Shown here: positions 1-4,659 of the stretch, in pieces
Position numbering within the stretch: the first letter of the stretch is position 1
How the letters are laid out: every line of letters starts with the position of its first letter
Origin: Deinococcales bacterium
GTDB taxonomy: Bacteria; Deinococcota; Deinococci; Deinococcales; Deinococcaceae
NCBI GenBank assembly: GCA_025359705.1
Contig: JANYFS010000604.1
Coordinates: 1-6,594, forward strand
Direction of reading: 5' to 3'
Length of the DNA stretch: 6,594 bases
Notes under the pieces: model-generated
Told to the model about the DNA's origin: nothing
What the model saw: only the letters and a program-made list of their open reading frames with translations
Database searches by the model: none
Position numbers and translations under genes: made by a program

Positions 1-265
1 TACGGATCAATAATAACTGGTGAGCACATGTTTGTTGTAGCCATAGTGGATAGGTTCGCTGCTTTTGATGTATCAGTGCCCACCTTGTAAACGAGAATCC
101 CTTCCGTATTCAGCCTTACCTCACCCGTATTCACCAGTGGGGTATTCAAAATGGGTGTGGTGGGGTTACTGGTGTTGGGCAGGCTCGAGCCGCAGCCAAT
201 CATCAGGGCGGCGGTCATCAGGACAAGGCTAGAGCGAAAAAGTGTGTGTGTGTGTGTGACTTCAT
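1..265 (-). CDS. Putative lipoprotein, 5' part, frame broken at a CA repeat; runs off the left edge
   Basis: Seen: an ATG at 265-263 follows a good ribosome binding site (TAGGAG, 277-272, 9-nt spacing), but that frame encodes only 15 residues (MKSHTHTHFFALALS) and stops at 220-218. A second minus-strand frame is open from 236 to the window edge. It reads RSSLVLMTAALMIG then Cys (codon 194-192), a typical hydrophobic signal segment with a lipobox, followed by a Pro/Thr/Asn-rich linker and a soluble stretch (NTGEVRLNTEGILVYKVG). It has no start of its own with a ribosome site. The two frames meet in a CA tract (258-242, eight AC units). Removing one dinucleotide unit, or adding two, joins ATG to lipobox in one frame, with N-terminus MKSHTHTLFRSSLVLM. 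Inference: an outer-surface or periplasm-facing lipoprotein that is phase-variable, a recent frameshift, or a sequencing error. Function of the mature protein is not recognised. A possible -10 (TACAAT, minus 335-330) lies upstream. Confidence 0.6.
242..258. repeat. (GT)8 / (AC)8 dinucleotide microsatellite
   Basis: A perfect alternating GT tract lies just inside the start codon of the leftmost minus-strand gene, where it would encode alternating His-Thr. Eight units leave the lipobox frame off; 7 or 10 units would restore it, and 9 units would give another early stop (TAG). Such tracts inside signal-peptide regions are classic slipped-strand contingency loci in other bacteria. Confidence 0.85.
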
Positions 266-278
266 GGTTTTATGCTCC

Positions 279-611
279 TAGAATCCAGAATATTGCTAGG
301 TGAACTGTACTCAAAGTTACAAGCATCCTATTGTAAGATTTAAACTTTATGAATTTATTTTCATCAAATTGACATTTTTTGAAAATGGTAAAATTACAGC
401 TTAAAAACTTTGTTAAACGTACTTTTTCAAGAAACTTCCAGATTTTATTATGTAAATTATTAGAAAAGTACCAAAGAATCTTCTCATACTTTCTTTCACA
501 TCTACTTAGTATTAAACCAATTCTCCAGCCCCTAAACCCGCTCGAGGTTCTAAATCAATGTGCCTTCCTAAACTTGCCTAGACAACCATCTCGAGGGGAG
601 CTGATACAATG
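279..611. other. AT-rich spacer with no convincing gene
   Basis: This stretch lies between the lipoprotein gene, which reads leftward, and the terminator before purA. It is strongly AT-rich from about 300 to 520 and more mixed afterwards. It has a perfect TTGACA at 369-374 on the plus strand but no well-spaced -10 (TAAAAT at 389-394 is only 14 nt away). Two CTCGAG copies (541-546 and 590-595) could pair with each other in RNA. The region ends in an intrinsic terminator, so a short untranslated RNA starting near 390-510 is possible. A TTG-initiated frame (379-612) exists but lacks a ribosome site and looks non-coding. Confidence 0.4.
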
Positions 612-671
612 AATCACGGTGTTGTGAGTGCCGTGATTTTTTTTTACAGATCACCGCCTACAGCTAAATAA
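609..671 (+). CDS. Possible 20-codon leader peptide overlapping a terminator hairpin (tentative)
   Basis: A strong purine-rich site (GAGGGGAG, 593-600) sits 8 nt before an ATG that opens a 20-residue frame, MNHGVVSAVIFFYRSPPTAK, ending in TAA. The frame runs straight through the terminator stem (612-638) and its T tract, the geometry of an attenuator leader peptide. No run of one regulatory amino acid is present. The ribosome site partly overlaps a CTCGAG copy and may be accidental. If real, it could regulate read-through into purA. I treat it as a weak candidate. Confidence 0.2.
   Translation: MNHGVVSAVIFFYRSPPTAK
612..645 (+). terminator. Intrinsic terminator upstream of purA
   Basis: An 8-bp perfect stem (AATCACGG, 612-619, with CCGTGATT, 631-638) and an 11-nt loop are followed by an unbroken T tract (637-645). 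No plus-strand gene is recognised just upstream, so it either ends a short RNA from the AT-rich spacer or acts as an attenuator before purA. Confidence 0.75.
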
Positions 672-672
672 T
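643..672 (+). promoter_or_regulatory. Candidate purA promoter
   Basis: TTTACA (643-648, 5/6 to TTGACA) lies 18 bp from AATAAT (667-672, 5/6 to TATAAT). A start near 679 would give a leader of about 114 nt that contains all four 13-bp repeats. The -35 overlaps the T tract of the preceding terminator. Assigned by consensus match only. Confidence 0.4.
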
Positions 673-712
673 CTGGCGAGCCGCAAGATATGTGGCTCGA
701 GGGACTCTTTTG

Positions 713-764
713 GTTTGCAAGAATAGTTTGCAAGAATAGTTCGCAAGAATGGTTTGCAAGAACC
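713..764 (+). repeat. Four tandem 13-bp repeats in the purA leader
   Basis: Units are 713-725 and 726-738 (identical, GTTTGCAAGAATA), 739-751 (GTTCGCAAGAATG) and 752-764 (GTTTGCAAGAACC). Three of the four contain the palindrome TTTGCAA or its core TTGCAA. The array ends 28 nt before the purA start, in the probable untranslated leader. Confidence 0.9.
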
Positions 765-792
765 AAAAGAAGACTGATAAAGTGAGGTTTGT

Positions 793-2007
793 ATGGCGGG
801 AATTGTAATTTTGGGCGCACAGTGGGGCGATGAAGGTAAGGGTAAGATCACCGATTTCTTGGCTCCAGAGGCTAATTTTGTGGTGCGGTATCAGGGCGGA
901 GCCAATGCGGGGCATACCGTGACTGCCAAGGGCCAAACCTTCAAACTCAATTTGTTGCCCAGTGGAGTGTTGCACTCCAATACAGTCAGCATTTTGGGTG
1001 ATGGCATGGTGATCGACGCTTGGAAGTTCCTCGAGGAGCGTCAAAACTTGCTTTCGGGGGGCCTCGAGCCTGTGCTATACATCTCTGACCGCGCCCATTT
1101 GGTGTTGCCGCATCATAAATCGGTGGACAGCAAAAAAGACTTTGTGGGAACCACCGGGCGCGGTATTGGTCCCGCTTACGCTGACAGGGCTAGGCGGGTA
1201 GGAATTCGTGCGGGGGATTTGGCGGACGAAAGCATTCTGCTCGAGCGTTTGGCGCGTTTGATCGAAGCCAAGCCCAATTCCACCAAAGATGTGGGCTGGA
1301 TCAGCCCCGAAAAAGCCCTCGAGGATTTGCAGGCGTTGCGCGAAAGTATTGTGCCTTTTGTGCGCGATACTGGCACCATGCTGCGCCAAGCGGTCAAGGC
1401 GGGCTATAACATCTTGTTTGAAGGCGCACAAGCCACCTTGCTGGATCTGAACTACGGAACCTATCCGTTTGTTACCAGTTCGCACCCCACCGTGGGCGGG
1501 GTTTTGGTGGGGGCAGGGGTCAGCCACAAAGCCATCGACAAGGTGTATGGGGTTGCTAAAGCCTTTAATACACGGGTGGGCAACGGCCCCTTTCTCACCG
1601 AGGTTTTTGGTGAGATGGAACACCGCTTGCGCGGCGACGGTAGCCAACCGTGGGACGAATTCGGTACCACCACGGGCCGCGCCCGTCGGGTGGGTTGGCT
1701 CGATCTCGAGCTGCTGCGCTATGCGGTGGATGTCAATGGTTTGGACGGCCTGGTGATCAACAAAATGGATGTTTTGGCGGGCCTCGAGCAGATTCCAGTG
1801 TGTACCGGTTATGGCAGCAGTGGCGAGGCCATCATCAAAATGATGCCCGGTTGGGACAGCACCGAAAAAGCCACCAGCCGCGAAACCTTACCTAAAGCGG
1901 CCCAAGCCTACCTCGAGCTGATTGAGGAGCAAACCGCCTGCCCTGTAGTGATCTTTTCCTGTGGGCCCGAGCGGGAAAAAACCTTTGGTGAAGTGCATTG
2001 GGGTTGA
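793..2007 (+). CDS. purA: Adenylosuccinate synthetase
   Basis: PurA joins IMP and aspartate at the expense of GTP to give adenylosuccinate, the first committed step from IMP to AMP, in the cytosol. The 404-residue protein is complete. Seen: the N-terminal nucleotide loop GAQWGDEGKGK (8-18) with catalytic Asp13, then GGANAGHT with catalytic His41, the IMP-binding segment GTTGRGIGPAY (119-129), TSSHPTVGG in the middle, and the C-terminal TTTGRARRVGWLD (292-304), the IMP/aspartate-binding loop of the family. Length fits the short bacterial forms (E. coli is about 430) and resembles Thermus PurA. The start is set by the GDEGKGK spacing and by GAGGT at 784-788, 5 nt before ATG. It appears monocistronic, with its own promoter and the long folE spacer. 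All seven Leu-Glu pairs are encoded by CTCGAG. Confidence 0.98.
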   Translation: MAGIVILGAQWGDEGKGKITDFLAPEANFVVRYQGGANAGHTVTAKGQTFKLNLLPSGVLHSNTVSILGDGMVIDAWKFLEERQNLLSGGLEPVLYISDRAHLVLPHHKSVDSKKDFVGTTGRGIGPAYADRARRVGIRAGDLADESILLERLARLIEAKPNSTKDVGWISPEKALEDLQALRESIVPFVRDTGTMLRQAVKAGYNILFEGAQATLLDLNYGTYPFVTSSHPTVGGVLVGAGVSHKAIDKVYGVAKAFNTRVGNGPFLTEVFGEMEHRLRGDGSQPWDEFGTTTGRARRVGWLDLELLRYAVDVNGLDGLVINKMDVLAGLEQIPVCTGYGSSGEAIIKMMPGWDSTEKATSRETLPKAAQAYLELIEEQTACPVVIFSCGPEREKTFGEVHWG

Positions 2008-2067
2008 ATTGAGGTTGGGTTGAGGTTGGGTTGGAGTTGAACTTGAGCTGAACTCGAGCTGAATGGG
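2002..2067 (+). repeat. Six imperfect 11-bp tandem repeats at the purA 3' end
   Basis: Units of 11 bp start at 2002, 2013, 2024, 2035, 2046 and 2057 and share the pattern RGYTGRRYTSR (for example GGTTGAATTGA, GGTTGGGTTGA, AGTTGAACTTG, AGCTGAACTCG). The first unit contains the purA stop codon (2005-2007). One unit carries a CTCGAG copy. The period is close to one DNA helical turn. No clear intrinsic terminator for purA is seen here. Confidence 0.75.
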
Positions 2068-2101
2068 GTTGAATCCCTACAATCTGAGCGCAAATCCTCT
2101 T

Positions 2102-2118
2102 ACAGTTGCGGGAACTGT
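2102..2118. promoter_or_regulatory. Small inverted repeat in the purA-folE spacer
   Basis: ACAGTT (2102-2107) and AACTGT (2113-2118) are perfect inverted arms around a 5-nt centre (GCGGG). No T tract follows, so it is not a terminator. It may be an operator-like site in the folE upstream region or accidental. I could not place a convincing folE promoter between 2080 and 2240. Confidence 0.25.
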
Positions 2119-2253
2119 TGAGCTTTAGACTGTGCCTCACCTTAGATTTTTTGCTTTCGATATTTGCTCGAGGTCAGAATCTTACACACTCTAAGTTCAT
2201 GCGCCATCCGAATTCAGCGCCATTTCAATCCCGTTCCCATAGGAGTTTCCCAG

Positions 2254-2841
2254 ATGACTTTAGCCAAAGACCGCCCCGCTACCCTTGCAACCCTAACTCA
2301 GCAGTGGCTCGAGCTGGTTGGAGAAGATCCTAGCCGTGAGGGGCTGATCAAAACTCCACAACGGGTAGAAAAAGCGTGGGGCTTTATGACCAGTGGCTAC
2401 CAACAACAGCTCGAGGTGGTGGCAAACGATGCGGTTTTTGCTGCCGAGGGTAGCGGAATGGTGGTGGTCAAAGACATCGAGTTCTATTCGATGTGCGAAC
2501 ACCACATGTTGCCCTTTTTTGGACGGGCGCATATTGGCTATATTCCCAATCAAAAAATCTTGGGTTTGTCCAAATTTGCCCGAATCACCGATATGTTTGC
2601 CCGCCGTTTGCAAGTTCAAGAACGGATTACCACCCAAATTGCCGATGCCATTCAAGAATTGCTCGAGCCTGCGGGGGTAGCGGTGGTTCTCGAGGGGGTG
2701 CATCTGTGCATGGCCATGCGCGGAGTGGAAAAGCAACAATCTTCCACCACAACGTCGTGCATGTTGGGAGTGTTCCGCGAGGATGGGCGCACTCGAGCCG
2801 AATTTTTGGAGAACATTTCAACGCGGTTTAGGTTGCGCTGA
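2254..2841 (+). CDS. folE: GTP cyclohydrolase I, zinc type (FolE1)
   Basis: FolE converts GTP to 7,8-dihydroneopterin triphosphate, the entry step to tetrahydrofolate and other pterins. It works as a cytosolic decamer. The 195-residue protein is complete. Seen: an N-terminal helix with GEDPSREGLIKTPQRV (23-38), the zinc and active-site motif SMCEHHMLPFFG (Cys81, His83, His84), GLSKFARI (104-111), QERIT (122-126) with the catalytic-region Glu123, and the second zinc motif GVHLCMAMRG (His150, Cys152). Cys81, His84 and Cys152 match the family's three zinc ligands, so this is the zinc-dependent type, not FolE2. The start is the ATG at 2254, with AGGAG 8 nt upstream (2241-2245). An upstream in-frame extension to 2164 has no ribosome site and no family similarity. 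The gene is followed 35 nt later by a strong terminator, so it is probably transcribed alone. Confidence 0.97.
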   Translation: MTLAKDRPATLATLTQQWLELVGEDPSREGLIKTPQRVEKAWGFMTSGYQQQLEVVANDAVFAAEGSGMVVVKDIEFYSMCEHHMLPFFGRAHIGYIPNQKILGLSKFARITDMFARRLQVQERITTQIADAIQELLEPAGVAVVLEGVHLCMAMRGVEKQQSSTTTSCMLGVFREDGRTRAEFLENISTRFRLR

Positions 2842-2876
2842 GTGCGCACTTAAATCCCAAAATGCTACCGTAACTG

Positions 2877-2904
2877 TCCCACTCGAGCCGAGTGGGATTT
2901 TTTT
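2877..2904 (+). terminator. Intrinsic terminator of folE
   Basis: A 9-bp perfect GC-rich stem, TCCCACTCG (2877-2885) with CGAGTGGGA (2889-2897), has a 3-nt loop and is followed by seven T (2898-2904). A CTCGAG copy (2882-2887) spans the stem-loop junction. It ends the folE transcript and isolates the next gene. Confidence 0.9.
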
Positions 2905-2940
2905 GTAACTCTGTCTCATATATTCATATTCGAAATCGGC

Positions 2941-2946
2941 TACAAT
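2941..2946 (+). promoter_or_regulatory. Possible -10 element for the secreted-protein gene
   Basis: TACAAT (5/6 to TATAAT) lies between the folE terminator and the gene at 3054. The sequence 17 nt upstream is AT-only (ATATAT region) and is a poor -35. If used, transcription would start near 2953 at the edge of the TTAAGGTT element. Confidence 0.3.
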
Positions 2947-2950
2947 ACAA

Positions 2951-3017
2951 TTAAGGTTGGTTAAAGATCCTAAAAAATCCATAAAACCGCGAACCTTAAA
3001 CTCGCGAACCTTAAACC
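2951..3017. repeat. Two 15-bp direct repeats with an upstream inverted partner
   Basis: CGCGAACCTTAAACT (2988-3002) and CGCGAACCTTAAACC (3003-3017) are tandem copies differing at one base. Both contain AACCTTAA, the exact reverse complement of TTAAGGTT at 2951-2958. The upstream arm could pair with either copy, giving alternative hairpins in the leader, or the three sites could be protein-binding sites. The array ends 36 nt before the start codon at 3054. Confidence 0.7.
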
Positions 3018-3053
3018 CGTGCAAATCTAAAAACCCCAGTTGTAGGAGTCATT

Positions 3054-3563
3054 ATGAAAAAAATCACCACTCTAGCTGCTGCCCTCACCCTCACCACTTT
3101 TGGCTCGAGCCTTGCTGCTCCCTATGTTTCGCCCGATGATAATCTCAAGGGTGTCACTTTGTGTGTCGATAACAACTCTTTTCAAGCAAAAATTGGCGGT
3201 CTAACCACTACTTCTAGCAACTTGGCCCAAACTTCCTACGATTACTTTGTAGCACAAGCCACCGCTAAAAAAATCTCTTTTAAAGAGTTAGGCGACAAAA
3301 CCTGTACCGATTGGGCTGTAAATTTAGATTTTGGAGCCACCACAGGTACACCTCGAGCTTGGTACGGTGATATCTGGGTGAGCGATACGGGTGCGTATGC
3401 TTCGTTGAATGCCAAAGACCTTTATCTGAACCCCGTTACCGTTTGGGAAGACTCTACTTATGGTGTGCTTCCCGATAATGATGGCATCACTGCCTACTTG
3501 ATTGATCAAGGTAAAAGTCTGGTAGATAGTTTGCTCAATGCTTACGTTAAAATCAATAAATAA
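3054..3563 (+). CDS. Small secreted protein of unknown function
   Basis: I do not recognise the family. The 169-residue product starts MKKITTLAAALTLTTFGSSL, a clear Sec signal peptide (two Lys, hydrophobic core about 5-18, likely cleavage after Ala21 or Ala22, no lipobox Cys). The mature part of about 147 residues has two Cys (37 and 84), which could form a disulfide outside the cytoplasm. It is rich in Asp, Thr, Tyr and Trp (for example TGTPRAWYGDIWVSDTGAY) and ends in a short predicted helix (IDQGKSLVDSLLNAYVKINK). No catalytic motif is visible. The start is supported by TAGGAG (3043-3048), 5 nt before ATG. It sits alone between two terminators. Codon use is more A/T-rich than in purA or folE. 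Most likely a periplasmic or surface protein. Confidence 0.75.
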   Translation: MKKITTLAAALTLTTFGSSLAAPYVSPDDNLKGVTLCVDNNSFQAKIGGLTTTSSNLAQTSYDYFVAQATAKKISFKELGDKTCTDWAVNLDFGATTGTPRAWYGDIWVSDTGAYASLNAKDLYLNPVTVWEDSTYGVLPDNDGITAYLIDQGKSLVDSLLNAYVKINK

Positions 3564-3589
3564 AAAATCTGAATTAATTTTGAAAAACC

Positions 3590-3630
3590 AAACGCTCGAG
3601 CTTGTTTTAATAATTGGCTCGAGCGTTTTT
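3590..3630. terminator. Terminator formed by two CTCGAG copies, probably bidirectional
   Basis: AACGCTCGAGC (3591-3601) pairs perfectly with GCTCGAGCGTT (3617-3627) around a 15-nt AT-rich loop; A3590 and T3628 extend it to 12 bp. Five T follow (3626-3630) on the plus strand. On the minus strand the A-rich sequence before the stem (TGAAAAACCAAA, 3581-3592) gives a T-rich tail. It lies between convergent genes ending at 3563 and 3677, so it can serve both. Confidence 0.85.
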
Positions 3631-3676
3631 TATGTTTATTTTATATTTACTTTAATTATATTTACTTTGTGTTTGA

Positions 3677-4384
3677 TTATTGTGCAAGCGCAGTGTTCAC
3701 GGATTCGCTCGAGGTTGTAGTCTCGAGTTCGATCATGCGGTAGCCGTAGGCATTGATCACTCGGATGCCTTCTGGCGAAATATATTCGTGTTTTTTACCT
3801 TCGTATTCGTGAATATGCCCATGTACCACCAGTTTAGGGTGATAACGCTCCATAAACCTCGAGATTTCGGGACAGCCTCGGTGGGCAAAATCTTGGCCCG
3901 CATGTGGCCCCAGTGGGGGAGCGTGGGTCAGCAAAATATCCACAGGGCGCTTTTTTTTCAAACGGCGCACGGTTAGTTGTGCGTCCAAACGCCGAAACCC
4001 CGTCCAAGCTTCCATCGGGGTGTATTGTCCATCACCCTTTTCGCGGTATTTGGGAACCCCACCCCAGCCCGCAATGGTCAGACCCGCCACATCCAAGATG
4101 CGCCCGTGGGCGTTGATCACCCCGCCTGGTTCGCGGGGTATGCCATTTTCGATCAGCATTTCATTGTTGTGGTTGCCATGCACATACACCACAGGGCAAG
4201 TCAGTTTGGTAGCCACAAATTCCAGATAAGACCCCGCCAAATCGCCCGCTGCCAAAACCAGATCGATCTCGGGGATATTTTGGGGAAAGCTGGTGCGGTA
4301 GACAAAGGGATGTTCATAGTCTGCGATTAACATGATTCGCAGGGGGTTTTTTGGGGTATGTATGGTGCTGAAAGGACCAATCAT
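3677..4384 (-). CDS. Calcineurin-like metallophosphoesterase
   Basis: A complete 235-residue cytosolic protein of the dimetal phosphoesterase superfamily. Seen motifs in order: MLIADYEHP (18-26) with metal-ligand Asp22, AAGDL (45-49), VHGNHN (68-73, the GNH motif), an internal WGGVPKYRE stretch, LLTHAPPLG (151-159) and VHGHIHEY (187-194, GHxH). The first motif is D-x-x-H rather than the usual D-x-H, and the GNH motif is followed by Asn instead of Asp/Glu. This pattern is shared with Icc/YfcE-like phosphodiesterases; the substrate cannot be told. The start is the ATG at 4384, with AAGG (4395-4392) 7 nt upstream. A TTG directly before it (4387) is an alternative; family similarity begins around residue 15. 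It is convergent with the secreted-protein gene and divergent from the aldo/keto reductase. Confidence 0.9.
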   Translation of the reverse strand: MIGPFSTIHTPKNPLRIMLIADYEHPFVYRTSFPQNIPEIDLVLAAGDLAGSYLEFVATKLTCPVVYVHGNHNNEMLIENGIPREPGGVINAHGRILDVAGLTIAGWGGVPKYREKGDGQYTPMEAWTGFRRLDAQLTVRRLKKKRPVDILLTHAPPLGPHAGQDFAHRGCPEISRFMERYHPKLVVHGHIHEYEGKKHEYISPEGIRVINAYGYRMIELETTTSSESVNTALAQ

Positions 4385-4659
4385 CAAGTGACCTTGGGTG
4401 AAACGGAGTGGAGCTGAATGGGATTTTGGGTAGGGCTGTAAACAAAAGTTTTTCGCAGTCTAGCAGCTCGAGGAGTGGGACATTGCAAGCTAAATCCGAG
4501 TTTGATGTGAGGTTCTAGTGCGAGTGTGGCCTGAGTGTGGCTCGAGTGTGCTGGGTACGTTCGTACTCTAAAACAGAATCTGAACTGGGTACACTGTCCT
4601 AAGTAAGCTCGAGGTAAAGCTTGAGGGTCCAACTTTAAAGTGTAAGGGAGCATAAAATT
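4385..4659. promoter_or_regulatory. Divergent spacer with 11-bp repeats, palindromes and direct repeats
   Basis: This 275-bp spacer must hold the promoters of the phosphoesterase and of the reductase-hemQ operon. It contains three 11-bp tandem units (from 4520), the perfect inverted repeat GTACG-TT-CGTAC (4555-4566), two copies of CTGGGTAC (4551-4558 and 4585-4592), the palindrome ACTTTAAAGT (4632-4641) and three CTCGAG copies. A TACACT at 4590-4595 could be a -10 for the plus-strand operon, but its -35 is poor. The palindrome 4555-4566 is positioned where an operator could sit. Confidence 0.4.
4520..4552 (+). repeat. Three 11-bp tandem repeats
   Basis: GCGAGTGTGGC (4520-4530), CTGAGTGTGGC (4531-4541) and TCGAGTGTGCT (4542-4552) share the core NGAGTGTG. 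The period equals that of the array after purA, but the unit differs. The junction of units two and three creates a CTCGAG. Confidence 0.7.

Noticed and set aside
379..612. 77-codon plus-strand frame (MKMVKLQLKNFVKRTF...)
   Set aside because: TTG start with no ribosome site, strongly AT-driven composition, no recognisable family, and its stop lies in the terminator stem. More likely an untranslated spacer or RNA.
713..764. CRISPR-like array
   Set aside because: The 13-bp units are head to tail with no spacers and too short for CRISPR repeats.
664..1044. 126-codon minus-strand frame over the purA start and 13-bp repeats
   Set aside because: The repeated LQTILANYSCK-like text is just the 13-bp array read backwards; overlaps purA antisense.
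1075..1647. 190-codon minus-strand frame inside purA
   Set aside because: Antisense shadow of a certain gene; no ribosome site and no recognisable motif.
2141..2180. folE promoter candidates (TTGAGC/TTAGAT at 2118-2147; TTGCTT/CAGAAT at 2151-2180)
   Set aside because: Each pair matches the consensus at only 7 of 12 positions, no better than expected in AT-rich spacer DNA.
2164..2253. 30-codon N-terminal extension of folE
   Set aside because: Non-ATG start without a ribosome site; the ATG at 2254 has AGGAG at 8 nt and gives the normal FolE length.
2008..2253. Folate-type riboswitch before folE
   Set aside because: I looked for a structured conserved core and saw only short repeats, one small inverted repeat and no terminator-like switch.
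4384..4653. 89-codon minus-strand frame just upstream of the phosphoesterase
   Set aside because: Its stop overlaps the next start, which looks like coupling, but it reads through the 11-bp repeats and spacer palindromes, is low in any family-like pattern, and has no clear ribosome site.
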